A DNA stretch of 64,000 nucleotides from Paenibacillus ginsengarvi (GCF_003626695.1 NZ_RBAH01000032.1:1-64000), one strand, 5' to 3'. Shown: positions 34,393-43,650, counted from the stretch's first letter. Program-made: numbers and translations. The notes: a model not told the origin generated them from the letters alone.

Positions 34393-35727
34393 TTACTTAT
34401 TAAAAGCCGCGAGCGCCTTGTCGGCTTCTTCCTGCGCTTTTTTAAGAGCTTCGGCCGGGGATGCGCCGCCTGTTAGCACCGCCTGAACTTGATCGCTGAT
34501 CGCTTTCGTCACTTTTCCGTTGTTATGGGTGGACAGCTCGGCCGCGGCATATTGAAGCTGATCGCGGGCGACGAGCGCCTGCGGGAAGTCGGCGGCGTAC
34601 TTTTTCATCCGCTCGGTTTCATAAGCCGATTTTTTGACCGCCACATAGCCGGTATCGATGCTCCACTGCGCGGCACGCTCGGCTTCCGTCATGAATTTGA
34701 CAAATTGCCAAGCCGCTTCCTGCTTTTTCTTTTCGATGTCTTTGAAAATATAAAAGTTGCCGCCGCCGGTCGGGCTGCCGAAGCTTTTGTTTTTGGGCAG
34801 AAAACCGACGCCGAAATCGAATTTGGCGTTTTTCTTCACGTTGGACAAGTTGCCGGTCGTATGGTACATCATCGCCGTCTTCCCTTCAAGGAAGTCGGAA
34901 GGAACGGTTCCCCATTCGGTTACGCCTTGCGGCATCACTTTGTCCTTCATCGCCAGATCGGACCAATATTGCAGCCCTTCGACATTTTCCGGCGTATCGA
35001 ACATTACTTTTTTGCCGTCCTGAGTCATCAAGTTTTTGCCGTTTTGCAGGGCGAACGTTTGCAGCATCCAGTAGGCGAAGCCGGAGACGGGTATTTCCAG
35101 TCCCCAAGTGCCGTCTTTGGTCAGCTTTTTCGCATGATCGCGCAGCTCCGCCCACGTTTGCGGCGCTTTCTCCGGATCGAGTCCGGCGGCTTTAAACATT
35201 TGCTTGTTGTAATACAAAACAATCGTGCTGCGCTGGAACGGAATGCTGTATGTTTTGCCGCCGGTTTGCGAGTTGGCCATGAATGCCGGATAGAAGTCGG
35301 ACAAATAGCTGTCGCCGCCTTCTTTGGCGATGAACTCGTCAAGCGGAATAATCGCGTTCATATCCATCAGGCTGAACAACTCGGTCGAGAGCAGAACCGC
35401 TACATCGGGAGGAGTTTTGCTCTGTACGCCCGCCTGCGTCTTGACGGTCGTATCCGCATAGCTGCCCGTGTAAACGGGCTTGACGGTAATATTGGGATGA
35501 AGCTTCGTAAATTCCTTGGCCATGCCTTCAATTGTCTCGGTCAAAGGTCCGCCGACGGCGATCGGGTAATAAAAAGTCAGTTCGACTTTGTCTCCGCCTT
35601 TGGCGGACGATTCCGCAGCGGCTCCCGTTTGCGGAGCGGTCGAGCCGTTCGCGGCCGGTTTGGCGCAAGCCGCCATCGTAGTTAAGCATAAAGCGGTGCA
35701 TATCAGTTTTGCCGAGAAGGAACGCAT
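34393..35727 (-). CDS. UgpB-like extracellular solute-binding lipoprotein
   Basis: 444 aa. ATG at 35727 with AAGGAG upstream. Signal peptide with lipobox TMAACA, then a family 1 binding fold: LTFYYPIAVGGPLTETIEG, a PVYTGSYADTTVKTQAG stretch typical of UgpB, and GGGNFYIFKD. The sequence differs from the orphan binding proteins elsewhere in the window. UgpB proteins bind sn-glycerol-3-phosphate or glycerophosphodiesters. That fits the HAD phosphatase upstream, the phosphodiesterase next door and the GlpP-type leader. Confidence 0.85.
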   Translation of the reverse strand: MRSFSAKLICTALCLTTMAACAKPAANGSTAPQTGAAAESSAKGGDKVELTFYYPIAVGGPLTETIEGMAKEFTKLHPNITVKPVYTGSYADTTVKTQAGVQSKTPPDVAVLLSTELFSLMDMNAIIPLDEFIAKEGGDSYLSDFYPAFMANSQTGGKTYSIPFQRSTIVLYYNKQMFKAAGLDPEKAPQTWAELRDHAKKLTKDGTWGLEIPVSGFAYWMLQTFALQNGKNLMTQDGKKVMFDTPENVEGLQYWSDLAMKDKVMPQGVTEWGTVPSDFLEGKTAMMYHTTGNLSNVKKNAKFDFGVGFLPKNKSFGSPTGGGNFYIFKDIEKKKQEAAWQFVKFMTEAERAAQWSIDTGYVAVKKSAYETERMKKYAADFPQALVARDQLQYAAAELSTHNNGKVTKAISDQVQAVLTGGASPAEALKKAQEEADKALAAFNK

Positions 35728-35827
35728 GTGAAAGTCTCCTTTTAACCGTTTATTTGTTTACTGTACCTGACTCGTGTAAAGCGGCGATAACGGCAATGTG
35801 AAGCGGCGGTTAATTCGATAGCCTTTC

Positions 35828-36625
35828 TCATAAAGCCCGGGCAAGTTCGACGAAGCGCTCCATGGAATGCCAAACGTAGTCCGGTCGGATGGGGGACAGC
35901 TCGGCTTCGCGCTTCGTGGTGACGCCCGTCATTACAAGGGCGGTGCGCATGCCGCCGGTATGCCCGAATAAAATATCGGTTTCCAGCCTGTCGCCGATCA
36001 TGAGGCAATGCTCGCCGCGAAGCCCGCACCACTCCAGAACTTTCGAGGCGTAAAACTGCGAAGGCTTGCCGACGATAGCGGACGGGGCTACGCCGCTGGC
36101 CGCTTCGATCGCTTTCACCATCGCCCAAGTATCGGGTATGATGTCGCCGGCGACCGGGCAATTCGGGTCCGGGTTGGCCGCGATCAGTTCCGCCCCTCCG
36201 CGGACGGCTTTCATCGCCCGATGCAGCTTGGCGTAGTCGAATTTCATATCCATGCCTACGAGCACGTGCGTCGTTTGCTCCGGACGGGTAGTCATGCGGA
36301 CCCCCTGCTCGTCCAGCTCGCTGGCTAAAGCCGGTTCCCCGACGACAAGTACCGTCGGATCAGGCTGTTGTTCGCGCATATAAACAGCTGCGGCGAAGGC
36401 GGCCGTTACGATTTCATCCAGCCGGGCTTGCAAACCGAGCTTTTGCAGGCGGATTTGGCATTCCCGGCGAGTTCGTATAGTCGTGTTGCTTAAGAAAAGA
36501 ATTTTTTTTCCTTTCGTCCGCAATAGGTCAATCGTCTCTTTGACGCCGGGAAGCAGTCGGTCCCCCAGGAACACTGTTCCGTCCAAATCAAAAAAATAAC
36601 CGTCATAGCTGACTACATCCGGCAA
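35828..36625 (-). CDS. HAD-IIA (NagD/AraL-like) sugar-phosphate phosphatase
   Basis: 265 aa from the TTG at 36625, which has AAAGGAG 11 bases upstream. An ATG at 36703 is in frame, but the extra 26 codons overlap the 3' arm of the leader terminator and lack family likeness. Motif I is FFDLDGTVF (Asp nucleophile and acid), motif II LFLSNTT, the lysine motif VGKPS and motif IV GDRLETDI. HAD-IIA enzymes hydrolyse small sugar or glycerol phosphates in the cytoplasm. It is the first gene of the Ugp-like operon and may release glycerol and phosphate from imported glycerol-3-phosphate. Confidence 0.85.
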   Translation of the reverse strand: MPDVVSYDGYFFDLDGTVFLGDRLLPGVKETIDLLRTKGKKILFLSNTTIRTRRECQIRLQKLGLQARLDEIVTAAFAAAVYMREQQPDPTVLVVGEPALASELDEQGVRMTTRPEQTTHVLVGMDMKFDYAKLHRAMKAVRGGAELIAANPDPNCPVAGDIIPDTWAMVKAIEAASGVAPSAIVGKPSQFYASKVLEWCGLRGEHCLMIGDRLETDILFGHTGGMRTALVMTGVTTKREAELSPIRPDYVWHSMERFVELARAL

Positions 36626-36661
36626 GTCGCGTGCAGCTCCTTTCTTCCGAAAACGTAAATA

Positions 36662-36754
36662 ACCCTTTATCCACCGGAGTAGGCGCGTGCCCCAAATAAG
36701 CATGAAGCCGCTGCCTTCCGATGAATAAAGGGTATTCTCCTCGTCTCGTACCCT
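36662..36754 (-). promoter_or_regulatory. GlpP-type antitermination leader of the HAD-Ugp operon
   Basis: Minus strand, 5' to 3': AGGGTA (36754-36749), CGAGACGAGGAGAA, TACCCT (36734-36729), able to form a hairpin. The last ACCCT also starts a 16-base arm (36733-36718) that pairs with 36677-36662, with two G-U pairs. That long stem is followed by a moderately T-rich stretch (TTATTTACGTTTT). The two structures exclude each other. The same 26 bases occur upstream of the phosphodiesterase gene next to glpP. Confidence 0.75.
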
Positions 36755-36864
36755 GACATATGCAATTGTATTGTTACGAGATTTACTATACCGGCCGATT
36801 GTTACGATAGGATTAAACCGGAATGAAGAAAATGTAAACGAGAACGAAACGTCTCTCAGTCGTT

Positions 36865-39800
36865 TTAGTTATCGTTGCCGTTGCCATTGCCATAGCCGTT
36901 GCCGACTACCTTGATCGAAATCGGCTGCGTGTACAGATCGTACCGGTTGGCGTCGTCGATTACAGTCGTATACCGGAGCATGATATGCGCCGTCCCCGGA
37001 TTTTTCGGCGTAATTTTGTTGCCTTCGGTTTCGAACAGCTCTTCGCCGTCCAGCCAGACGATGTCCGGCGTAACCGTCAATTTCGTTCGTTTGAACGTTT
37101 CCGCGGTTGCCGTTAGCGTCACGCTTTTGTTTTTGGGCAAGACGTATTCGTCTTTTTCCGCCTTGAGCGAAGCGTTCCAATCGGCTGCATAGTAGGCGTA
37201 GTCGGTCGTGATGCCGAACGCGCCGCGGAGGAAGAAGGACGTGAAATCGGCTTTGTTGTTGATCGTCCAAGGCGAAATGACGATGCCGCGATGCTTCGCC
37301 GCCTCCATATAGTTTTGTCCCATGTTGTAGTAGCCGGCGTTATAGGTGACGTTTTGGCTTTGAATCGTCCGGAGCGTATCTCGCAGCGATTTGTTAACGT
37401 TTTTGTCCGTATCGGAGCCGGGGCTGCCGACCAGCAGGCCGAGCGGAACTTCCGGCATTTTCTCGGCGAACCGCTTCAATTGCGCCGCATCGAACGACAT
37501 GATGTTGACCAGGTCTTCGGCTTTTTTCTCTTTAATTAAGTCCACGATAACGTCGACGGCTCTCGGCGTGCTCGTTTTGATTTCCGCATATACCATAATG
37601 CCTTTTTCCCGCGCCAGATCAAGCTGCTCGTCGAAAGTCGGTACTTTGACGTCGGGGAAGCCGTTGGGATACGGTTTGTTCGCGTTGAGTTTTTTGATCT
37701 CGTCGAGCGTGAAGCTTTCGACCGGGCCGGAGCCGTTCGTCGTATTTTGCAGCACCGAGTCATGGATGATGACGATGCGGTCGTCCTTCGTCACGTACAT
37801 ATCGTTCTCGATGAAATCCGCGCCGTTCTCGTAAGCCATCAGGTTGCTCTCGATCGTGTTCTCGGGCGATTTGGAAGGCATGCCCCGGTGACCGATCACG
37901 AAAGGCTTGCGGACGAGCGTCGTCGTATTGGAATACAGCTTCAGGGCATCCAGCGCGACCGCCGGCGAATCCGTTACGATCCCGTTCGTTCCCGCCGTAA
38001 TCAGCTTATGGATGGCGACGTTTTTGTCTTTTGCCTTGGCCGTTTCCTTCGTCCAAACGACGATTGCGCGCTGCTGCAGGTAAGAGACGTTTTCGGGCGT
38101 AGCCGCCGATTCGGGCAATATGGCGATTTTGGCCGCGCCGGTCGTCGTCTCCCGGCGAATATCGAGCAGGTTCGCCTTCGTTACGGGCTTGTTGCTGTAA
38201 TCAAGTATGCCTCGAAGCATCGGATGAATAGCGCGTGCCCGCTTGATCAATTCCCCTTTGTCGGCGACGACGAAGGCGTCTTCGATGCCTTTCGCCAGCA
38301 AATACTGAGCCAGCTTATCGGCCGCCAGTTCGCTTTTTACGTAGAAGGCGGGGATGGTACTCGTTCCGATCGAATCGAATGCCGATTGCACCGTTCCGAT
38401 CGTTTTTTTGCCGGCCGGCTCGGTAATGTTCAGATCGTCGTTCACGTGCAATATGACGGTTGCGGGAAGCTGCTGCCCGGTCAAGCCGGCAAGCTGGCTT
38501 GCGCTGCGGAGCTCGGTTACGACGGACGGCGCCATCGAGATTTTCGTCTCCGGCTCGTAAACGTTCACGAACCTGTCGGCCGGCATCGGCGGCAGCGGAG
38601 TTTGCTGCAAGGTGACGCGGATATTGTCCGCCCTCATTTTGCTGCCGTTTGACTGCAAGCCGATAGGGCCCTTGACGTATGCCCCAGCCGCGTCGGTATC
38701 GATGACGAGTTTGTCTCCGATCCATTCTTGTACGCGATTGCCGTGTGCTACTACCGTGTAGTGGTACATTTTCGAAGCATCGATCGGTTCGCTATAAGGC
38801 CCTTTATCGATAACGTTCCAGCCGTTCGCCGGCGTTCTTTCCGCGAATTCGACGCCGTTCGCTACGGTAGCGTCTTTGCGGACAGCCATCTGGTAGTAAG
38901 GGTAGTCGTTATTTTGGATCCGGTACATGATCGAGTGCCATCTTGCATTGTCGTTTGCGGCCAGATGAGTCACGTCGGCTTCGATTTTATAATCGCCGAA
39001 TAGTCCCAAATAATCGGGCAAGAGCACGCGTGATGGGTTATCCGGAGAAGCGGTCGCCGCTATTTCAAAAGCGCCGGATCGAACTGCGGCGGCACCCGGC
39101 GAAGTTCCTTCCTTTCGAGTCCATCCTTTCGGCAGCGAGCCTTCGGCAACAGAGTCGAAGTTCTCCTCATACAGCACATATTCGGCGTCTCCCGGGTTTT
39201 TCGCAACGACAAGCAGTGTCGCAGACGCATTATCGACCTTGGCGGTTACGGTATGGACGCCTTTTTGCATAACGTTCATTTTGCCGTTTGCGATTGTGAC
39301 GGCTCCGCTGTCCGCGCTCCACGTCAACTTGTCGCCTGCGATCGTACCCGTTGTGAAATCGCTCCGTTCCGTCCGGAATGTGATGGAGCTCAAATCGACC
39401 GGAGTCCCTGCCTCAGCCAGCGCATATCCTTTCTCATGTTCAAGCTTAAGCACTTTGGCTCCCGTTGACGAAGGTGTAACAGCGACGGTGCGTGAAGATT
39501 CCGCATTGGCAAATACAGCCTTGATTGACGCACTGCCCGGCTTGATCGGATAAAGCTGGTTGCCGATCACTTTCAAGACGCTCTCGTCCGACGAGTACAG
39601 CTTGATCCGGTCCGCCGCGGCAGGCTCCGTGATTCCGTCGGAATAGTAGACGCTGGCCGTCACGCCGATCGGTCCGGTCAACGCCTCGAGTGAAAAAGGG
39701 ACATTCAAGTCGAGCCGGTCGGCTGTAATCCGGGTCACTTTCAAGTTGTCGAACGACAGCTTGCTTTGATCGCCCTGGAATCCGATTTTGCCGCGCTCCA

Positions 39801-41067
39801 GCAAATCTTTGGGGAAGCTTTTGTCCGTCAGAAGCGTATAAGCCGGGTCGTTTTTCGCCTTGATGTATTCTTTCACGTTATTGTCGAACACGCGTACTTT
39901 CATCGTATAATCGGCGTTTAAGGCGAGCGGGCGCCATTCGCCGCTCGTCATGACGGACCAGTTGTTGTCCGGCTTCCGGTACGCGACTTCATAAGTGCCT
40001 CTTTGCCGAATGGCCATCTGATTGTACGGATTTTTTCCGTCAGCCGCCCCGCGGAATAGGAGGGACGCCCATCTGCCGGAATCGAGCACATCATCGAAGC
40101 GCACATCCGCTTCGATCGTGTAATTGTCCCATTGGACCGGTGCGGTGGCGCGGGCTTGCTTGCCCGCCGCTTTGCCGTCGAACGCCAATCTGCCGTTGCC
40201 GTACGTGTCTTTGACGACGGTGAACGGATTGCTGCCGGCATTAACGTCGGATATCCAGCCGAACGGCAGCGTCCCGCTCGGAATACCGTCGAAGTTTTGT
40301 TCCAGAAGCACCGGATTCGTCGGACCCGGAGCCGGGTTACCCTCGTTTAGAACGAGCGTTCCGTATCCGGCCGTATTGTTCCAAAACGACGTTTCATTAT
40401 AAGCGCTCCAGAAGCTGGACCGCTGCTTGGCGGGATCGGCACCGTACCGGTCCGTAACCCCGATTTCGAAGCCGAACTGTTTTTTGAGGTTCGGGTCGAA
40501 GCCCAGCATGTCCCATGGAATGGCAGCCTCGAGCGACCATCCGGTGTCCGTCTTCCGGATCGATCTTAATATATTTTTCTCGTCCTTGCCGCTATGATTG
40601 TTCAGCGCCGCTCCGAAATGAAATTCGGGAGTTGCCGTATCCGGCTTGTATACGAAACCGGCTTGCATGTCGTTAATCGCAAATGGAGCAGATTGATGCT
40701 GCGCAGGATCGAAAAACAGATTGATATTGTCCTGGTCAAACCAATACCCCGAACCGTCATGGATCGGCGTATTGTCTTCCACCTTCACGCCGACGTACAA
40801 ATACTGGTTATCCCAAAGCAGTCCGAACTTGGACGGCTGGAAGGGACCCGTTCCGATTTCGGCGTTGAGCGGCTGGTCGATAGTCCAGACGGAGTCGTCC
40901 AGCATGCCGTCGATAACCGGCGCATTCAGCGTTTTCCTTACCTCAAGCGATTTCCGGCCGGCTTCCGCAGCGGTTGCCTGCGGGGAAAACGGATGTGCAG
41001 GCAGCAGACCGCCGAAGATGGAGGCGGTCACAATCAGGGACAGCAGCTTCGCAGTTTTTTTCATCAT
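36865..41067 (-). CDS. Large secreted multidomain glycerophosphodiester phosphodiesterase
   Basis: 1400 aa from the ATG at 41067 (GGAAGGATGG upstream); the frame is open to 41178. A signal peptide ends near 30. Next come a CBM9-like carbohydrate-binding domain (about 35-240, APVIDGMLDDSVW, YLYVGVKVEDNTP) and a first concanavalin-like module (about 245-450, EQNFDGIPSGTLPFGW). Ig-like/Big regions (about 455-610) are followed by a second such module (about 620-830, EENFDSVAEGSLPKGW). A degenerate GDPD-like barrel (about 850-1045) ends in TNGIVTDSPAVALDAL. The active GDPD domain follows, with HRG at 1060-1062, ENTIE, ENDMY and HDSVL. A Gly/Asn tail ends it. It should hydrolyse glycerophosphodiesters or teichoic-acid-type polymers outside the cell, giving glycerol-3-phosphate for the Ugp-like importer. 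Confidence 0.85.
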   Translation of the reverse strand: MMKKTAKLLSLIVTASIFGGLLPAHPFSPQATAAEAGRKSLEVRKTLNAPVIDGMLDDSVWTIDQPLNAEIGTGPFQPSKFGLLWDNQYLYVGVKVEDNTPIHDGSGYWFDQDNINLFFDPAQHQSAPFAINDMQAGFVYKPDTATPEFHFGAALNNHSGKDEKNILRSIRKTDTGWSLEAAIPWDMLGFDPNLKKQFGFEIGVTDRYGADPAKQRSSFWSAYNETSFWNNTAGYGTLVLNEGNPAPGPTNPVLLEQNFDGIPSGTLPFGWISDVNAGSNPFTVVKDTYGNGRLAFDGKAAGKQARATAPVQWDNYTIEADVRFDDVLDSGRWASLLFRGAADGKNPYNQMAIRQRGTYEVAYRKPDNNWSVMTSGEWRPLALNADYTMKVRVFDNNVKEYIKAKNDPAYTLLTDKSFPKDLLERGKIGFQGDQSKLSFDNLKVTRITADRLDLNVPFSLEALTGPIGVTASVYYSDGITEPAAADRIKLYSSDESVLKVIGNQLYPIKPGSASIKAVFANAESSRTVAVTPSSTGAKVLKLEHEKGYALAEAGTPVDLSSITFRTERSDFTTGTIAGDKLTWSADSGAVTIANGKMNVMQKGVHTVTAKVDNASATLLVVAKNPGDAEYVLYEENFDSVAEGSLPKGWTRKEGTSPGAAAVRSGAFEIAATASPDNPSRVLLPDYLGLFGDYKIEADVTHLAANDNARWHSIMYRIQNNDYPYYQMAVRKDATVANGVEFAERTPANGWNVIDKGPYSEPIDASKMYHYTVVAHGNRVQEWIGDKLVIDTDAAGAYVKGPIGLQSNGSKMRADNIRVTLQQTPLPPMPADRFVNVYEPETKISMAPSVVTELRSASQLAGLTGQQLPATVILHVNDDLNITEPAGKKTIGTVQSAFDSIGTSTIPAFYVKSELAADKLAQYLLAKGIEDAFVVADKGELIKRARAIHPMLRGILDYSNKPVTKANLLDIRRETTTGAAKIAILPESAATPENVSYLQQRAIVVWTKETAKAKDKNVAIHKLITAGTNGIVTDSPAVALDALKLYSNTTTLVRKPFVIGHRGMPSKSPENTIESNLMAYENGADFIENDMYVTKDDRIVIIHDSVLQNTTNGSGPVESFTLDEIKKLNANKPYPNGFPDVKVPTFDEQLDLAREKGIMVYAEIKTSTPRAVDVIVDLIKEKKAEDLVNIMSFDAAQLKRFAEKMPEVPLGLLVGSPGSDTDKNVNKSLRDTLRTIQSQNVTYNAGYYNMGQNYMEAAKHRGIVISPWTINNKADFTSFFLRGAFGITTDYAYYAADWNASLKAEKDEYVLPKNKSVTLTATAETFKRTKLTVTPDIVWLDGEELFETEGNKITPKNPGTAHIMLRYTTVIDDANRYDLYTQPISIKVVGNGYGNGNGNDN

Positions 41068-41112
41068 ACCCATCCTTCCGTTGATGGACCGGCCAAGCGG
41101 CAAAAAAACGAC

Positions 41113-41212
41113 AAAAAACCCTTTTACGCATCGACAAAGGAAGCGGCGCGCCGCTATCATGGCCCTTCCGTCACTCAATGCATAAAAGGGTATTCTCCTC
41201 GTCTCGTACCCT
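41113..41212 (-). promoter_or_regulatory. GlpP-type antitermination leader of the phosphodiesterase gene
   Basis: Minus strand: the same AGGGTA...TACCCT 26-mer at 41212-41187. Its ACCCT begins the arm 41191-41178, which pairs with 41131-41118 over 14 bases (one G-U pair), followed by TTTTT, GTCG and TTTTTTT. This is a strong intrinsic terminator about 45 bases before the phosphodiesterase ATG, and the conserved hairpin competes with it. GlpP of Bacillus binds such leaders when glycerol-3-phosphate is present. Confidence 0.82.
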
Positions 41213-41308
41213 CGGCTATTCGGTTGCCCATCTCAAGGTACACTTTAACGATCATTTGTTATGCCCGCATCAACGGGGGATAAAGGAATTGTAAACAAGG
41301 GGTCGGCT

Positions 41309-41872
41309 TTAACTCCATAACCGCCGGTCGCCCATCGATACGGCTGCCGCTCCCGCCTGCAGCGCCGTTTCGATCTCGGCCTGCGTCTTGATCAGCCCTC
41401 CCGCGATGACGGGCGTCGGGATGCTGTCGCGCAGCTCGGTAATGACCCGCGAAAGCAGACCGGGCATAATCTCGATGGCATCGGGTTCGCTTTGCCTTAT
41501 ATTGTGGATGCCTTGATCGAGTGCCGAGGTGTCAATGATAAATAGTCTTTGGATGGCGAGCAATCCGTTTTTTTTCGCATGTTTTACAAAATGGCTTTTC
41601 GTGGAAATGATACCCGTCGGTTTTACCCGTTCCGCGATATATTTGATCACGATCGGATCGCCGCCCAGTCCTGCGATGAAATCGACATGCAGAAATACTT
41701 TTTTGCCTGCCCGTTTCGCTTCCGATACGTATTGGTCGGCAGTAAACAGATCGCCGATCAGCAAAAACACGACCGGCCATTCGATGCTTAAAGCCGCTCG
41801 CAGATCTTCCGGCTTGCGTACGGCGGCAATTCTTTTGTTTGGTCCCCAGTAGTGCTGCAGATCCTGCGTCAA
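41309..41872 (-). CDS. glpP: Glycerol-3-phosphate-responsive antiterminator
   Basis: 187 aa. The TTG at 41872 follows GGAGG at nine bases. It has the full-length GlpP fold (G3P_antiterm, a TIM-barrel): VVFLLIGDLFTAD, KKVFLHVDFIAGLGGD, GIISTKSHFVKHAK, EIMPGLLSRVI and the phosphate-binding end VIAGGLIKTQAEIETAL, AAAVSMGDRRLW. In Bacillus subtilis, GlpP with glycerol-3-phosphate prevents termination in glpFK, glpD and glpTQ leaders. Here it lies directly upstream of the phosphodiesterase and its leader, on the same strand. Confidence 0.93.
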   Translation of the reverse strand: MTQDLQHYWGPNKRIAAVRKPEDLRAALSIEWPVVFLLIGDLFTADQYVSEAKRAGKKVFLHVDFIAGLGGDPIVIKYIAERVKPTGIISTKSHFVKHAKKNGLLAIQRLFIIDTSALDQGIHNIRQSEPDAIEIMPGLLSRVITELRDSIPTPVIAGGLIKTQAEIETALQAGAAAVSMGDRRLWS

Positions 41873-42076
41873 AAGCCGATTCCTCCTTCATTAAGGACGT
41901 ACTTGGGTCGGTGTCCCGTTATCCAGCATACTGGACGATTGTTAGCGGAGTATTAACAAAGCGGCATGGGCATACAAAGCCGGTACGGTTACTTGCGGGA
42001 GCAAAGCTTTCTCTTGGCGGCATAATCATTTAATATGGTAGATAGAATCGTTTTTCTTCCAGAAGGGAAATTAGTT

Positions 42077-42736
42077 ATGGGAAACATACAAGTAAAAAAA
42101 GTGCTCGTCATGACGGCCGTTGAAGTCGAGCGCGCTGCGGTACTCCGCGGGCTGGGAGGCGACGGCCGATTTGAGGTCCGGCTTGCGGACGTCGGACCGG
42201 CGTCCGCGGCAGCGAATACGGCGTTGGCGCTTGCGGTCGGCGATTACGACCTTGTCATAAGCGCCGGTATCGGCGGCGGCTTTGCCGAAGTAGCGGGTAT
42301 CGGCTCGCTGGTGCTTGCCAGCGAAATGATTGCGGCCGATTTGGGCGCCGAATCGGCGGAAGGTTTTATAAGCGTAGACGAGCTAGGCTTCGGTTCTGCG
42401 AGGATACCGGCCGACCATGCAATAGCTGCAAGCTGGTGCGAGGCGCTGCTTGCCGCCGGGCAGCGGGCATGCGTCGGTCCTGTGTTGACCGTCTGCACCG
42501 CGACGGGGAGCGCAGCTTCCGCATCCGCACTGGCGGCACGAGTGAAGGGAGCGGCGGCCGAAGGGATGGAAGGGTTTGGCGTAGCGACGGCGGCCAAGCT
42601 GCGCAATGTTCCCGCGCTTGAAATTCGCGCCATATCGAATGCGGTAGGTCCTCGCGACCGTGCCGCCTGGCGCATTCCGGAAGCTTTGCAATCGCTGGAA
42701 AAGGCTTTTAGCGTATTAACGGAGGTGCTTTCATGA
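42077..42736 (+). CDS. mqnB: Futalosine hydrolase
   Basis: 219 aa from the ATG at 42077 (AGAAGGGAAATTAG upstream); the frame is open to 42035. Nucleoside phosphorylase/nucleosidase fold: VLVMTAVEVERAAVL, DLVISAGIGGGFAEV, and the purine-binding end EGMEGFGVATAA with AISNAVGPRDRAAW, which is typical of MqnB. It splits futalosine into hypoxanthine and dehypoxanthine futalosine in the alternative menaquinone route. Its stop overlaps the mqnD start. Confidence 0.9.
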   Translation: MGNIQVKKVLVMTAVEVERAAVLRGLGGDGRFEVRLADVGPASAAANTALALAVGDYDLVISAGIGGGFAEVAGIGSLVLASEMIAADLGAESAEGFISVDELGFGSARIPADHAIAASWCEALLAAGQRACVGPVLTVCTATGSAASASALAARVKGAAAEGMEGFGVATAAKLRNVPALEIRAISNAVGPRDRAAWRIPEALQSLEKAFSVLTEVLS

Positions 42737-43572
42737 AGATCGCTTATTCCCCTTGTCCGAACGATACGTTTGTCTTCCACGCCTGGGCGCACGGGCTTGT
42801 CGCAGGCGCGCCGGAGCTGGAAGTGACTTATGCCGATATCGATATTACGAACGGCCTGGCGGCGAGCGGCTCCGGCCCGGACGTGCTGAAAATCTCGTAC
42901 GCGGCGCTCCCGTGGGTGCTGTCCGATTACAGGCTGCTGCCTTGCGGCGGCGCGCTCGGACGAGGCTGCGGCCCGCTCGTGCTGACGGCAAGCGCAGATG
43001 CTGCCGCTGCCGGTCCGGCTGTTCTGTCCGGCCGTCGTGTAGCCGTTCCGAGTGAACGTTCCACCGCATACCTGCTGTTCCGGCTGTGGGCGGCCCGGAA
43101 CGTTCCGGGAGGCGTGGGCGAGATCGTCGTGATGCCGTTCCACGAAATTATGCCGGCCGTTCGCGACGGACGGATCGATGCCGGGCTTGTGATCCACGAA
43201 GCCCGGTTCACGTACCCGAACTACGGGCTGACGATGCTGGCGGATATGGGAAGCTGGTGGGAGGAAGATACGGGACTGCCGATTCCTCTTGGCGCGATCA
43301 TCGCCCGCCGGACGCTCGATACGGACTCGATTGCGGGATGGATTCGCCGCTCGGTCGAGTACGCCTGGGCGAACCCGGAGGCGTCGCGGGACTATGTGCT
43401 GCGCTACGCCCAGGAGATGGATGCGAGCGTGGCGCAAGCCCATATTGACCTGTACGTGAACGAATTTACGGCGGATCTGGGCGAGAGCGGGTACGCTGCG
43501 GTGGAGGCGCTGCTTGTCAGGGCAGCGGAGGAAGGTCTCGTTCCTGCGTTAGATCCGGCAAGGCTGAGATAA
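42733..43572 (+). CDS. mqnD: 1,4-dihydroxy-6-naphthoate synthase
   Basis: 279 aa. ATG at 42733 overlapping the mqnB stop, GGAGG upstream. Family start MKIAYSPCPNDTFVFHAW, then DVLKISYAALP and GCGPLVL. C-terminal RSVEYAWANPEASRDYV and EFTADLGESGYAAVEALL. It converts cyclic dehypoxanthine futalosine to 1,4-dihydroxy-6-naphthoate. With mqnB it shows that menaquinone is made by the futalosine pathway; the remaining mqn genes are outside the window. Confidence 0.93.
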   Translation: MKIAYSPCPNDTFVFHAWAHGLVAGAPELEVTYADIDITNGLAASGSGPDVLKISYAALPWVLSDYRLLPCGGALGRGCGPLVLTASADAAAAGPAVLSGRRVAVPSERSTAYLLFRLWAARNVPGGVGEIVVMPFHEIMPAVRDGRIDAGLVIHEARFTYPNYGLTMLADMGSWWEEDTGLPIPLGAIIARRTLDTDSIAGWIRRSVEYAWANPEASRDYVLRYAQEMDASVAQAHIDLYVNEFTADLGESGYAAVEALLVRAAEEGLVPALDPARLR

Positions 43573-43607
43573 TCAAGGCTGGCACGAAAACTTGAAAACT
43601 TGTAAGG

Positions 43608-43650
43608 AAGGCTCCTTGGAGCTGCCAAACGCAGCCTGGGGAGCCTTTAA
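43608..43650 (+). terminator. Intrinsic terminator after mqnD
   Basis: AAGGCTCC (43608-43615) pairs with GGAGCCTT (43640-43647); the T run is short. Confidence 0.6.

Noticed and set aside
36770-36807. Pho-box pair (ATTGTTACGA at 36770 and 36798)
   Set aside because: The direct repeats are real, but their sequence and spacing do not match the PhoP box closely enough to claim phosphate control.
36729-41212. The two identical 26-mers as a mobile or dispersed repeat
   Set aside because: Each copy sits in the same position relative to a gene of glycerol-phosphate metabolism, and each shares its last bases with a terminator whose other bases differ but still pair. This argues for selection, not for repeat spread.
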